A stretch of 64,000 bases of DNA from Mesorhizobium sp. M2E.F.Ca.ET.219.01.1.1 (GCF_004016445.2 NZ_SADT02000007.1:377491-441490), one strand, 5' to 3'; counted from the first letter of the stretch, positions 1 to 8,885 are shown. The notes: generated from the letters alone by a model not told the origin. Program-made: numbers and translations.

Positions 1-421
1 CGTCGCCGACGGCCACCTGGTCGATCGCGACGGTCTCGGTGCCATGTGCGGATTTCCGGTGCGCCACACGCGGCGCCCTGTCGGTCAGAGCCCTGAGATT
101 CCGCTCCGCCCGGCCGCGCGCCAGATCTTCGAGCACCGTGCCGCCGGCATACATGATGGCGACGACCACCGCCGCCAAGGCCTGCCCAAGCAGCAGCGCC
201 GCCGACATCGAAACCAGCGCGATGGCATCGACGCCGATCCGGCCGATCCAGAAATCCCGCAAGATCGAGATGGCAAGCGCCGCCACGACGGGCAGCGTCG
301 CCGCTGTCCAGATCGCATCGGGCGAGGCGATGTCGATGCCATATCGCCAGACGCCCAGCCCGAGCGCCAGGCCGAGAACGGCGATGATCAGCAGCGCACG
401 CCGCAGCACGGTTTCATTCAT
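1..421 (-). CDS. Heavy-metal translocating P-type ATPase, N-terminal part (cut by window edge)
   Basis: The minus strand reads open from an ATG at 421 to the left edge, giving about 140 residues. It begins MNETVLRRALLIIAVLGLAL and shows hydrophobic transmembrane segments. These are followed by a GGTVLEDLARGRAERNLRAL stretch and a VAVGD motif, which match the second membrane pair and the start of the actuator domain of P1B-type metal ATPases. There is no N-terminal HMA domain. The gene starts 8 bp after the stop of the DUF302 gene, so the two are probably co-transcribed. The metal-selecting CPx motif and the DKTG loop lie outside the window, so the substrate metal cannot be named. Confidence 0.8.
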   Translation of the reverse strand, partial: MNETVLRRALLIIAVLGLALGLGVWRYGIDIASPDAIWTAATLPVVAALAISILRDFWIGRIGVDAIALVSMSAALLLGQALAAVVVAIMYAGGTVLEDLARGRAERNLRALTDRAPRVAHRKSAHGTETVAIDQVAVGD

Positions 422-429
422 GGCGGCCG

Positions 430-816
430 TCAAAGTTCCTCGATCATTTCCCGCAGCAGCAGCCGGACATCCTTTACCGTCTCGGCGAGTTGCGGGTTGT
501 CGATCGCTCCCATCGCGGCCGTCGGATCGACCGCCGCTACCTCGGCCTTGCCGGGGGCGGCCTCGGTCACGATCACGTTGCAGGGCAGCACCGCGCCGAT
601 CTTGTCCTCGGCCTGCAGCGCGCGCCATGCGAAATGCGGATTGCAGGCGCCGAGGATCATGTATGGCTTGAAGTCGACGCCCAGCTTGACCTTCATCGTG
701 TGCTGGACATCGATCCTCGTCAGGATGCCGAAGCCCTTGCCGGCAAGCTTTTTGGTGACGTGTTCGATCGCCGCGGCGAACGGCATGTCCAGGCTCTTGC
801 TGAAATAATAGCTCAT
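430..816 (-). CDS. DUF302 domain protein
   Basis: This 128-residue cytoplasmic protein has no signal peptide. It begins MSYYFSKSLDMPFAAAIEHV and continues with the DUF302 pattern: an LTRIDVQHTMKVKLG stretch, a LGACNP motif and the LPCNVIV segment. DUF302 proteins are small alpha/beta proteins of unknown biochemical role that are often found near metal or redox genes. A clear AAGGAG ribosome site precedes the ATG. The gene heads a minus-strand unit with the P-type ATPase and is divergent from the acyl-CoA synthetase gene. Family membership is clear from the sequence; a link to metal or oxygen stress is inference from context. Confidence 0.8.
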   Translation of the reverse strand: MSYYFSKSLDMPFAAAIEHVTKKLAGKGFGILTRIDVQHTMKVKLGVDFKPYMILGACNPHFAWRALQAEDKIGAVLPCNVIVTEAAPGKAEVAAVDPTAAMGAIDNPQLAETVKDVRLLLREMIEEL

Positions 817-895
817 CGGATTCTCCTTCCATGGCGATCTTCGCCAGCAGGGACAGGTTGAGGGCAGTAGCTAGCCGCGGGGGTCGGATGACGCT

Positions 896-909
896 TTGAT
901 CCAGCGCAA
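896..909 (+). promoter_or_regulatory. Putative FNR/FixK-type half-conserved box
   Basis: TTGATCCAGCGCAA lies in the divergent region between the DUF302 gene and the acyl-CoA synthetase gene. It matches the Crp/FNR pattern TTGAT-N4-ATCAA except for CG in place of AT in the second half-site. The same TTGAT-N4-CGCAA arrangement recurs at 5864-5877. It ends 48 bp before the synthetase ATG. The function is inferred. Confidence 0.4.
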
Positions 910-957
910 TGAATGCCAGGCGCCTTCGGTGAATGTGGCGGCAAGGAGTTCTCCAGA

Positions 958-3639
958 ATGACTATCCGAAATCTTGAATACGCGGTCTCACCGAAATCCG
1001 TCGTTGTCGTCGGCGCGACCGAGCGCGTTGGCTCGGTCGGCCGCGTTGTCTTCGACAACATCGTCGGCGGCGGCTTCGAGGGGGAGGTCTGGCCGGTCAA
1101 TCCCAAATATGCGCAGGTTGCCGGCCACCGCTGCTACGGCAGGGTTGCCGATCTGCCAGGGGTTCCCGATCTTGCTGTGATCGTGACCCCTCCCGAGACT
1201 GTGCCCGGCATCGTGCGGGAACTGGGCGAAAAGGGGACGCGAGCTGCCGTCGTCATCACGGCGGGGCTCAATCACGCCAATGGTCTGCGCCAGGCGGTGC
1301 TCGATGCGGCCAGGCCCTCGCTCATGCGCATCATCGGCCCGAACACTGTCGGGCTGATGGTTCCCCCGGCGAAGCTCAACGCCGGTTTCGCCCATATGGC
1401 TGCGCGGCCCGGGAACATTGCGCTGATCTCGCAGTCCGGCGCCATCGCCACGTCGCTGATCGACTGGGCGGCCGAGAACAATGTCGGCTTTTCCCGGATC
1501 ATCTCCCTCGGCGACATGGCGGACGTCGATGTCGGCGACTGCCTCGACATGTTGGCGGGCGATTTCCATACGCGCGCCATCGTGATGTATCTCGAAACCA
1601 TACCCAACCCGCGCAAGTTCATGTCGGCCGCGCGGGCGGCGGCGCGCCTCAAGCCGGTCATCGCGATCAAGCCCGGCCGGCATGAGCAGGCGGCCAAGGC
1701 GGCCGCGACTCATACCGGCGCGCTTTCGGGCGCCGACAGGGTGGTCGACGCCGCCTTGCGCAGGGCAGGGGTGCTGCGTGTGGATGATCTCGCCGAATTG
1801 CTCGATGCCGCCGAGACGGTCGCCCGTCACGCTCCCCTCGAGCGGGCACGGGTCGGCATCGTCACCAACGGCGGCGGGGCCGGCGTGCTTGCCGTCGACA
1901 AGATCGTCGACCGTGGAGGCGAGCTGGCTGAACTTGCGCCCTCGACGATCGAGCGGCTCGACCGTGCGCTGCCGCCGACCTGGTCGCATGCGAACCCGAT
2001 CGACATCGTCGGTGACGCCGCGCCGGAGCGCTACGGGGCGGCGCTCGAAGCCCTGGCGGCGGATCCGGGGACGGACGTTATCCTGGTCATGAATTGCCCC
2101 ACCGGGCTCGGTTCCTCGCCGGACGCGGCCAGGAAGGTCGCCGAGCTTGGCGACGAGGGCGAGATCGGCGGAAAACCGCTTCTCGCGTGCTGGCTCGGCG
2201 AGCATACCGCGCGCGAAGGCCGGCGCGTCCTGACGGAAGCCGGCATCGCGAGCTTCGAGACGCCGGAGGACGCGGCGATCGCGGCGTCCTATCTCGGCGA
2301 ATGGTCGCGAGCCCAGCGGGCGCTTCTGCGGACTCCCTCGAGCCAGGGTGGCGACCAGGCCGATGGCAAGGCATCGGCGCACGCCATCTTTAGGCAGGTG
2401 GCCGCCGAAGGGCGGCGCATGCTGACGGAACCGGAAGCAAAAGCCGCGATAGAAGCCTACGGCATCCCCGTGCCGCGAACCATCGTCGCCGGCTCCGTCG
2501 CGGAAGTGGCGCAGGCGGCCGGCGAGCTTCTCGAAGGCTCGCAGGCAGTGGTGGTCAAATTGTTGTCGAAGTTGGTCTCGCACAAGTCGGATGTCGGCGG
2601 CGTGGTCCTCGATATCACGACCGCCGACAAGGCCGCGGAGGCCGCCCGGTCGATCGAGACACGCCTGCGCACGCGGTCGCCGCAGGTGAAGGCGGACGGC
2701 TACACGGTGCAAGCCATGGTCGCGCGCAAGCACGCGCAGGAGCTCATCCTGGGCATGAACCTGGACCCGATGTTCGGCCCGGTCATTCTGTTTGGCGCCG
2801 GCGGCACGGCCGTCGAGGTTGTGAACGATACCGCGATCGCCCTGCCGCCGCTTGACGACGTGCTGGCCGCAGACGCGATCGACGCGACCAGGATAGGCCG
2901 CCTGCTTGCCGGCTATCGCGATCGCAAGCCGGCCAACCGGGGCGCGATCATCGCCGCGCTGAACGGCCTGTCGCAAATGATCGTCGACTTCCCCTGCCTT
3001 GTCTCCCTCGACATCAACCCGCTGCTGGCTGATGCCGAAGGCGTGGTTGCGCTTGATGCCCGTATCGAGATCGACCCGCGACGGGTGGATGAGCCGGCGC
3101 CGAACCCGGCACTTGCCATAAGGCCTTATCCATCGGGATGGAGCCGCGATTTCCAGTCGGACGGCATGACCTTTCACATCCGGCCGATCATGCCGGCGGA
3201 CGTGGCGCTTTATCCCGCGTTCCTGGCGAGGATTTCCCCCGACGACCTCAGACTGCGCTTCCTGTCGCTGCGGAAGAACTTCCCCGACCAGATGCTCAAG
3301 CGGCTTACGCAGCTCGACTACGACCGCGACATCGCCTTTGTCGCGCTTGAAAAGGACACGGGAGCGCTGGCGGGTATCGGCCGGCTTTCCTGCGACCCCG
3401 ATCACAGGAGCGGTGAATATGCGCTGCTCGTGCGATCGGACCTGCAAGGCCATGGCCTGGGATGGGATCTGCTGAAACAGGTCATCGACTATGCGAGGGC
3501 CGAACGCATAAGCCGCATCGAGGGCACGATCCTCAACGAAAACAGCAAGATGCTCACGATGTGCCGGGAGTTCGGATTCTCGGTCGCGCACCACCCGAGC
3601 GAGCCCGGCCTGTCCCTGGCGACGCTGGAAGTCAGCTAG
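958..3639 (+). CDS. ADP-forming acyl-CoA synthetase / GNAT acetyltransferase fusion
   Basis: This 893-residue protein resembles the Pat/YfiQ-like lysine acetyltransferases built on an NDP-forming acyl-CoA synthetase scaffold. The N-terminus carries a CoA-binding Rossmann domain (VVVVGATERVGSVGRVVFDN). It is followed by succinyl-CoA-ligase-like domains (GPNTVGLM, SQSGAIATSLIDWAAEN), an ATP-grasp region starting near residue 480 and a GNAT domain over about the last 170 residues (RPIMPADVALY, LVRSDLQGHGLGWDLL). The start at 958 is preferred over an in-frame ATG at 913 because AAGGAG at 943-948 sits correctly before it. It may acetylate metabolic enzymes or make acyl-CoA; the sequence alone does not decide. 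A palindromic repeat begins at its stop codon. Confidence 0.88.
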   Translation: MTIRNLEYAVSPKSVVVVGATERVGSVGRVVFDNIVGGGFEGEVWPVNPKYAQVAGHRCYGRVADLPGVPDLAVIVTPPETVPGIVRELGEKGTRAAVVITAGLNHANGLRQAVLDAARPSLMRIIGPNTVGLMVPPAKLNAGFAHMAARPGNIALISQSGAIATSLIDWAAENNVGFSRIISLGDMADVDVGDCLDMLAGDFHTRAIVMYLETIPNPRKFMSAARAAARLKPVIAIKPGRHEQAAKAAATHTGALSGADRVVDAALRRAGVLRVDDLAELLDAAETVARHAPLERARVGIVTNGGGAGVLAVDKIVDRGGELAELAPSTIERLDRALPPTWSHANPIDIVGDAAPERYGAALEALAADPGTDVILVMNCPTGLGSSPDAARKVAELGDEGEIGGKPLLACWLGEHTAREGRRVLTEAGIASFETPEDAAIAASYLGEWSRAQRALLRTPSSQGGDQADGKASAHAIFRQVAAEGRRMLTEPEAKAAIEAYGIPVPRTIVAGSVAEVAQAAGELLEGSQAVVVKLLSKLVSHKSDVGGVVLDITTADKAAEAARSIETRLRTRSPQVKADGYTVQAMVARKHAQELILGMNLDPMFGPVILFGAGGTAVEVVNDTAIALPPLDDVLAADAIDATRIGRLLAGYRDRKPANRGAIIAALNGLSQMIVDFPCLVSLDINPLLADAEGVVALDARIEIDPRRVDEPAPNPALAIRPYPSGWSRDFQSDGMTFHIRPIMPADVALYPAFLARISPDDLRLRFLSLRKNFPDQMLKRLTQLDYDRDIAFVALEKDTGALAGIGRLSCDPDHRSGEYALLVRSDLQGHGLGWDLLKQVIDYARAERISRIEGTILNENSKMLTMCREFGFSVAHHPSEPGLSLATLEVS

Positions 3640-3739
3640 AGCACTTCACCGTTTCACGGAAACGGCGAAACGCTCTATCTCCTTGTTTTGACGCAATTTC
3701 TGACGGAAAACCGCGCACACTTTTCCTGGAATTGCTCTT
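3638..3739. repeat. Small repeat with terminal inverted ends, copy 1
   Basis: This approximately 100-bp element begins AGAGCACTTC and ends GAATTGCTCT, whose reverse complement is AGAGCAATTC, so the ends are imperfect inverted repeats (9 of 10). Internally it has CGAAACGCTCTAT and GACGGAAAACCG. A second copy lies at 58222-58321 and a probable fragment at 42243-42305. It overlaps the TAG stop of the acyl-CoA synthetase gene. It is non-coding and MITE-like. Confidence 0.7.
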
Positions 3740-3754
3740 AAGCGGGTGACAGCT

Positions 3755-5314
3755 TTATGATCCGGTCTTCCTGAAGCCGAACGCGGATGAAGCAGCGCCC
3801 TCGATCGACGCCGCCATCTCGGCCGTGATTTCGGCCACCTCGCGGTTGGCCTCGATCTTGCGCCAGGTCATCGGACCGGCATCGCGCTGCAATTGCCGCG
3901 AAAGGATGTCGACCGTGGCATCGGAGGGGCTGCCCTTGCGCTCGCTGACCCGGCGCCAAAGCACCGACGGATCTGCCGCCAGCCAAAATCCGGCGAACGG
4001 GACCTTTGTCCCTTTCGCTGTGCGCTCAACCCTGTCGCGATCCTCCGGCCTGTCGAAGACCGCGTCGGCGACGACGCAGCCGCCTTCGACAAGGATAAGC
4101 TCCGCGAGCCAGGCTATCTGGCGGTAGACGCGTTCCGATACGCCGGGCCGGTAGGCCTTGTCCGGCAGCCTCGTTTCGGCCGCCACGCCATGCATGGCCT
4201 TGCGGATGCGGTCGCTCTCGACGATCCGGGCGCCGGGCGGCGCGCCGACCCGAGCGGCGAGCGCCTCGGCGACCGTCGTCTTGCCCGAGCCGCTCAAGCC
4301 GCCGATTGCCACGAGCCGAGGCGGCGTTTCGGCAAGCAGGGCTTGCGCGAGTTGGAAATAAGACCGCGCTTCGGCAATCAGCTTTGTCGAATCCTGGCTG
4401 CCCTCCTCGACCTGCGTCGCGGTGACGTGCGCGCGCACCGCCGCCCGCACCGCCATGAAGAAAGGCAGGAGCATGAAGCCGTCCTCGTCATCGGCGTCGT
4501 CGAGATAGCGGTTCATCACCAGATTGGCGAATTGCGGAAACCCGCGATGCCACAGATCCATCAGCAGGAATGCGAGATCGTAGAGGACATCGACGGTGGC
4601 GATCTGATCGTTGAACTCGATGCAGTCGAACAGGCGAGGCTCGCCATCGAAGACGCAGATGTTGCGCAGATGCAGGTCGCCATGGCAGCGGCGGACGCGG
4701 CCTGCCGCCTCGCGCCGGTCGAGCAGGCCGGCATGGCGGGCGAGGGCGTCGCGAAGCGCCGCGTTGAGCGTTTCGATCTCATTTCCGTCGAACACATGGC
4801 TTGTCGCAAATCCGGCCGCATTGATTTCGAGAACGCCGCCGATATTCGCCGACCCGCTGCCGGCATGGATCGCTTCGGCGCCGCGGTGATAGTGCGCGAT
4901 CATGCGGGCCACGCCTGTCATCAGCGCGGATGTCAGCTCCCCCGCCGCGGCCATGCGATCGAGGAGCTTCGACTGGTCGAAGCGGACCATCTCGATGACG
5001 GCGTCGACCAGTTCCCCCGCCTCATCCAGGGCAAGCCGGGTTCCCGTGCGCGTGATGCGGTGGACATCGAGATAGAGGCCGGGCGCTGTTCTGGAGTTCA
5101 GCTCCACTTCCCTCTCGCACGCGGCGAGCCGCAACGCCGGCGTCGAAAAATCGACATAGGGCAGCTTGACCGCCCGCTTCATCTTGAACGCGCGCTGCCC
5201 GACGAGGAAGATCCGGGAAATGTGCGTTTCGATCGTCTCGACCGGACCAACCTCGCCATAGCTGGCAGGGTTCTTCAACATCTCGACCACGACATCCTGG
5301 TTATCGGTGATCAT
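3755..5314 (-). CDS. APH-like phosphotransferase / P-loop kinase fusion
   Basis: The 519-residue protein has two parts. Residues 1 to about 320 resemble the aminoglycoside phosphotransferase fold, with the catalytic-loop motif CHGDLHLRNICVFDG and the metal-binding segment LFDCIEFNDQI. Residues from about 335 form a P-loop kinase with Walker A GGLSGSGKTTVAEAL and a later DAVFDRPEDRDRVE segment. This architecture is known as the bifunctional aminoglycoside phosphotransferase/ATP-binding protein family, whose true substrate is not established; antibiotic resistance should not be assumed. AAGGA precedes the ATG. It follows the cytochrome c gene on the same strand with a 67-bp gap. Confidence 0.82.
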   Translation of the reverse strand: MITDNQDVVVEMLKNPASYGEVGPVETIETHISRIFLVGQRAFKMKRAVKLPYVDFSTPALRLAACEREVELNSRTAPGLYLDVHRITRTGTRLALDEAGELVDAVIEMVRFDQSKLLDRMAAAGELTSALMTGVARMIAHYHRGAEAIHAGSGSANIGGVLEINAAGFATSHVFDGNEIETLNAALRDALARHAGLLDRREAAGRVRRCHGDLHLRNICVFDGEPRLFDCIEFNDQIATVDVLYDLAFLLMDLWHRGFPQFANLVMNRYLDDADDEDGFMLLPFFMAVRAAVRAHVTATQVEEGSQDSTKLIAEARSYFQLAQALLAETPPRLVAIGGLSGSGKTTVAEALAARVGAPPGARIVESDRIRKAMHGVAAETRLPDKAYRPGVSERVYRQIAWLAELILVEGGCVVADAVFDRPEDRDRVERTAKGTKVPFAGFWLAADPSVLWRRVSERKGSPSDATVDILSRQLQRDAGPMTWRKIEANREVAEITAEMAASIEGAASSAFGFRKTGS

Positions 5315-5381
5315 TGGGTATGTCCTTGGCCTTTGGTTGCATCCTCACTCGGCCCCGCCGACCGAAGTCTCGCGGGATCCG

Positions 5382-5780
5382 CTAACGCTGAAGCGTCTGG
5401 ACATAACCTGTGAGGTTTTGAATGCGTTCCGTGGTCACGGCCTCCCCGCCATAGGGACCGTACTTCTTCACGTCGTCAGGCAGGAACTGGTTGCCCCACA
5501 CCGGCATGTCGCGCTCGCCATGCGCCGGGACGAGACCGCGACCGTCGATCGTGGCGTAGACCCGCCAGTAGGGAAATTCCCCGCCATTGCGTTTCGTCAG
5601 CGTCGTCAGATCGGCGGGGCGCTTGCGCAGTTCATCAGCCAAGGGCCCGTCGCCCTTGCCGTCCACGCCGTGGCAGACCGCGCAGGAATTCAGATATTCC
5701 TGCTGTCCATTGCTCATCTCCTGCGCCGCCGCGACGCTCAGCGTCAGCGCGAAAAGACCAATCGTCGTCCGGAATCTCAT
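5382..5780 (-). CDS. Periplasmic c-type cytochrome, monoheme
   Basis: The product is 132 residues with a signal peptide (MRFRTTIGLFALTLSVAAAQ). It has one heme-binding motif, CAVCH, near residue 33, and a likely axial methionine in DMPVWGNQF. The mature domain of about 110 residues fits a class I cytochrome c that carries electrons in the periplasm. GGAGG precedes the ATG. The gene is divergent from a universal stress protein, and the region between them contains an FNR-type palindrome. A role in microaerobic electron transfer is inferred from this context. Its redox partners are not visible. Confidence 0.85.
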   Translation of the reverse strand: MRFRTTIGLFALTLSVAAAQEMSNGQQEYLNSCAVCHGVDGKGDGPLADELRKRPADLTTLTKRNGGEFPYWRVYATIDGRGLVPAHGERDMPVWGNQFLPDDVKKYGPYGGEAVTTERIQNLTGYVQTLQR

Positions 5781-5833
5781 TGATCAGCCTCCAGCCATCG
5801 ATTTCAGGTTAAGCCATGCGATGCGCGCGCACG

Positions 5834-5847
5834 TTGACCGGGATCAA
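5834..5847. promoter_or_regulatory. FNR/FixK-type binding site (anaerobox)
   Basis: TTGACCGGGATCAA matches TTGA-N6-TCAA, the core of Crp/FNR-family sites used by FixK and FnrN in rhizobia. It lies midway in the divergent region, 53 bp before the cytochrome c ATG and 98 bp before the universal stress protein ATG. Regulation by low oxygen is inferred from the motif and the genes served. Confidence 0.6.
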
Positions 5848-5863
5848 TCCTGCGAGGGGCGAT

Positions 5864-5877
5864 TTGATTTAGCGCAA
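5864..5877 (+). promoter_or_regulatory. Second FNR-like box, TTGAT-N4-CGCAA form
   Basis: TTGATTTAGCGCAA has a perfect first half-site and a diverged second half-site. It shares its CGCAA half with the box at 896-909. It ends 68 bp before the universal stress protein ATG, and its centre is 30 bp from the centre of the better-conserved site at 5834-5847. Confidence 0.4.
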
Positions 5878-5945
5878 GGAAGGATTCCAACCGGCTCGCT
5901 AAGGCTGCATTCCGTGTGAACCTTCCGAACCAAGGAGCGGCCGCC

Positions 5946-6782
5946 ATGCCATTCAAGACGTTGCTCACGGTTACAGGGCCCGATCACGGAGACGGGGATC
6001 TGAGGCTCGCGGCCGGCCTGTGCGAGGAAATCGACGCGCATCTCTCCGTGCTTGTCGTGCTCATCGCGGCGCCTCCGTCAGGCGGAGAATACGCAGCGGT
6101 GGTCTCGCCGGCCTGGCTCGCAGAGCGCGAAGCCGAAATGGAAACCCTGGAGAAGCGCAGCTCGGTTGTATCCAAGATGCTGTCGGAAAGCTCCGTATCG
6201 GCCGACCTCAGCAGCGAATATCCGGAGCAGTCCTGGACGGATGAGATCATTGGTCGGCGAGCCCGCTATGCCGACCTAACCATCGTCGGACCGGAGATGC
6301 TCGCAAGCGGCTTGCTCAAGGATAAGGTCCTTGCGGGCAGCCTGTTCTCGTCCGGGAAGCCTATCCTGCTGGTCCCGGAGCGAGCGCGCGCGACATTGAA
6401 ACCGAAACGCGTCCTTGTCGCGTGGGACGCCAGCCTGGAAGCCTCGCGCGCCGTGCGGGAGGCGCTCGACATCCTGTCATCCGCCGATGAGGTCCGCATC
6501 GCCATGATCGATCCGATCGAAGACGAACGGCATCATGGCGCGGAGCCGGGAGCGGATCTGGCGGCCTATCTCTCTCGACATGGCGTGAAGGTCGCGGTGG
6601 ATCGCCTGCCGAGCTCGGGCCATTCTGTCGCCGACGTTCTTCGCCAGCATGCGACCGACACCGGCGCCGAGTTCGTGGTCATGGGGGCTTACGGTCATTC
6701 CCGGCTGCGCGAGCGGATTTTCGGCGGCGTGACCAAGTCCATGATCGAGGATCCGGGGCTGGCGGTTCTTATGGCTCGTTGA
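5946..6782 (+). CDS. Tandem-domain universal stress protein (UspA family)
   Basis: This 278-residue protein carries two UspA domains. The first begins MPFKTLLTVTGPDHGDGDLR. The second begins at about residue 155 with PKRVLVAWDASLEASRAVRE and ends with the nucleotide-binding motif VVMGAYGHSRLRERIFGGVT. The G-x2-G-x9-G(S/T) signature is therefore present in the C-terminal domain only. The ATG at 5946 is chosen because AAGGAG lies just upstream; an in-frame GTG at 5916 lacks such a site. Proteins of this family accumulate under starvation or low oxygen, which fits the upstream FNR-type boxes. Confidence 0.87.
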   Translation: MPFKTLLTVTGPDHGDGDLRLAAGLCEEIDAHLSVLVVLIAAPPSGGEYAAVVSPAWLAEREAEMETLEKRSSVVSKMLSESSVSADLSSEYPEQSWTDEIIGRRARYADLTIVGPEMLASGLLKDKVLAGSLFSSGKPILLVPERARATLKPKRVLVAWDASLEASRAVREALDILSSADEVRIAMIDPIEDERHHGAEPGADLAAYLSRHGVKVAVDRLPSSGHSVADVLRQHATDTGAEFVVMGAYGHSRLRERIFGGVTKSMIEDPGLAVLMAR

Positions 6783-6876
6783 ACGGCGAGTTCGACCGAA
6801 AGGCCAGATTGAACCCGCAAGCCTCGCCTGTCAGAGCTGCTTGTCGGGTTATGACGCGCTTGGACGGCGAGCGACA

Positions 6877-7788
6877 CTATTGTTCGAAAGGCTCTCCGAG
6901 CGAAGCCACGCCGTTGAGCTTGAGCAGACGCCGGTTCGAAGAAATGATGCCCAGCACGACGATTGTCACGATATAGGGCAGGCTCGATAGAAGTTGCGAA
7001 TTGACGTCCAATCCGGTCGCCTGGGCCGCCAGGCTTGCCAGGGAGACGGCGCCGAAGAGGCAGGCGCCGAGAAAGATACGGCTGGTGAGCCAGGTGCCGA
7101 AAACGACAAGCGCGATCGCGATCCAGCCGCGCCCGGCAATCATGCCATCGGCCCACAGCGGCGTGTAGACCACGGCCGCGTAGGCGCCGGCGAAACCCGC
7201 CAACACGCCGCCGAAGGCGACAGCGGCGAAGCGCACGGCGATCACCGGATAGCCGAGCGCATGGGCCGCCTTGGGATTCTCGCCGACGGCGCGAACGACG
7301 AGGCCGGTCTTAGTGAAGGCGAATATTGCCCAGATGGCGACGGTGGCAGCCAGCGAGAGCCACACGACGACGTCCTGAGCGAACAGGCCGCCGATGACCG
7401 GGAGATCTGAAAGCCAGGGCAATGAAAGCTTCGGAAGGCCTTTGACCGTGAGGCTCTCATAGGTCTTGCCGAACAGTGCCGAGAGGCCCTGGCCGAGTAT
7501 GCCGATGGCGAGTCCCACCGCGACCTGGTTCGCGCGGAACCCCAGCGCGATGACGGCAAAGACAAGGGAAAGAGCAGCACTTGCGAGGCCCGCGGCGAGG
7601 AAACCCAGGAGGTGGCCGCCGCCGTGATAGACGATGATGAAGGCGATGACCGCTCCCAAGGCCATCATTCCCTCCACGCCGAGATTGAGGACGCCGGCCC
7701 GCTCGGCCACCATTTCGCCGAGCGCCGCCAAAAGGAACGGCGTGGCCGCCGCCAGCATTCCGGCGATGATGAACTCGAGGGCATTCAT
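6877..7788 (-). CDS. BMP-type ABC importer, permease 2
   Basis: This 303-residue integral membrane protein begins MNALEFIIAGMLAAATPFLL. It contains the family segment GVLNLGVEGMMALGAV and multiple membrane spans. It belongs to the BPD_transp_2 (LivH/RbsC-like) permeases that pair with BMP binding proteins. Its ATG overlaps the stop of the upstream permease gene by 4 bp. It is the last gene of a long minus-strand operon and converges on the universal stress protein gene. With its partner it forms the membrane channel for the imported nucleoside-like or purine-like substrate. Confidence 0.9.
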   Translation of the reverse strand: MNALEFIIAGMLAAATPFLLAALGEMVAERAGVLNLGVEGMMALGAVIAFIIVYHGGGHLLGFLAAGLASAALSLVFAVIALGFRANQVAVGLAIGILGQGLSALFGKTYESLTVKGLPKLSLPWLSDLPVIGGLFAQDVVVWLSLAATVAIWAIFAFTKTGLVVRAVGENPKAAHALGYPVIAVRFAAVAFGGVLAGFAGAYAAVVYTPLWADGMIAGRGWIAIALVVFGTWLTSRIFLGACLFGAVSLASLAAQATGLDVNSQLLSSLPYIVTIVVLGIISSNRRLLKLNGVASLGEPFEQ

Positions 7789-8885
7789 GGAGCGCTTCCT
7801 TGGGCGGCATGGCGCCATTCGAGCCGGTAGCGGACGAAGGCGATGGCGACGAGATAGGCGAGCAGCAGGCTGCCCTGGAAGACCCGGACCGCGGCGACCG
7901 GCAGATTTGCCGACACCATGGCGTTGTCGCCGCCGATATAGAGGGCCGCCATGAGCAGCGCGGAAAAAACGATGCCTATCGGATGAAGTCCACCGAGATA
8001 AGCGACGATGATGGCCGCATAGCCGTAACCGGTTGAAATGGAGCGCTGCAACTGGCCGAGCGGCCCGGCCACCTCGGCCGCCCCGGCGAGGCCGGCCGCG
8101 AAGCCGCCGATGAGAAGGGAGATCCAGATTGCGCGGCCTTCGTTGAAGCCGGCGTATCCGGCCGCCCGTGGCGCGAGGCCGCCGACCTGCAGTTTGTAGC
8201 CCGCGAAACTCTTCTGCATGAACAGCCAGGCCGCGAGGGACAGCGCGCAGGCGATAAGCAGCGAGACATTGACGCGGGTGCCGGGGATCAGGATCGGCAC
8301 CATCGCGTCGTACTGGAACATGACCGACTGCGGGAAGTTGAAGCCGGCGGGATCCTTCCACGGGCCGAGAAGCAGGTAGTTGAGCAGTTGCGCGGCAACG
8401 AGCGCCAGCATCAGCGATACGAGAATCTCGTTCGCATTGAGCCGCACGCGCCAGAACGCCGTGAGCGAAGCCCAAAACGCGCCGCCCAGCGCACCGAGGA
8501 CGAGCATCGAAGGCCAGATCCACTGCCCCGTCGCCTGCGGGAGCCAGATGGGAATGGCCGACGCGAAGATCGCGCCGAGGATGAATTGGCCCTCGGCGCC
8601 GATGTTGAAGACCTTGGCGCGAAAGCCGATCGCAAGCCCCTGTGCGATGAGCAGCAGCGGCCCCATCTTCAGCAGGACCTCCGAGAACGAAGCCCAGGAC
8701 AGGAAAGGTTCGAGCAGCATCGCGCGGAAAACGGCTGCCGGATCGCGGCCCATCAGCAGGTAGAGCCCGAGATTGAGCAGTGTCGCAAGGCCCAGCGCCA
8801 CGGGCGGGGCAAGCAGCTTGATTGCAAGCGAGGCATGTTCGCGGCGAACCAGAACGGGAAGGAACCGCAGGGACAGAGCGCTCAT
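7785..8885 (-). CDS. BMP-type ABC importer, permease 1
   Basis: The 366-residue product begins MSALSLRFLPVLVRREHASL and has about nine or ten hydrophobic segments. The segment KVFNIGAEGQFILGAIFAS is the permease signature of nucleoside-type BMP importers. The start at 8885 is taken because it overlaps the ATPase stop by 4 bp (ATGA); reading further upstream gives a low-complexity antisense frame. It is co-translated with the ATPase and with permease 2. Confidence 0.9.
   Translation of the reverse strand: MSALSLRFLPVLVRREHASLAIKLLAPPVALGLATLLNLGLYLLMGRDPAAVFRAMLLEPFLSWASFSEVLLKMGPLLLIAQGLAIGFRAKVFNIGAEGQFILGAIFASAIPIWLPQATGQWIWPSMLVLGALGGAFWASLTAFWRVRLNANEILVSLMLALVAAQLLNYLLLGPWKDPAGFNFPQSVMFQYDAMVPILIPGTRVNVSLLIACALSLAAWLFMQKSFAGYKLQVGGLAPRAAGYAGFNEGRAIWISLLIGGFAAGLAGAAEVAGPLGQLQRSISTGYGYAAIIVAYLGGLHPIGIVFSALLMAALYIGGDNAMVSANLPVAAVRVFQGSLLLAYLVAIAFVRYRLEWRHAAQGSAP

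Noticed and set aside
913..957. Upstream ATG at 913 as start of the acyl-CoA synthetase
   Set aside because: AAGGAG at 943-948 is correctly placed for the ATG at 958, and the 15 extra residues do not resemble the family N-terminus.
988..3594. 868-codon open frame on the minus strand antisense to the acyl-CoA synthetase gene
   Set aside because: It is rich in Arg, His and Asp with no recognisable domain. The plus-strand product is a complete known family, so this is a high-GC antisense shadow.
3755..5314. Aminoglycoside resistance gene
   Set aside because: The APH-like half is fused to a P-loop kinase, a chromosomal family of unknown substrate, and no resistance gene context is present.
6812..6850. 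Hairpin between the universal stress protein and permease genes as a bidirectional terminator
   Set aside because: The arms AACCCGCAAGC and GCTTGTCGGGTT pair only with an internal mismatch, and no T tract follows on either strand.
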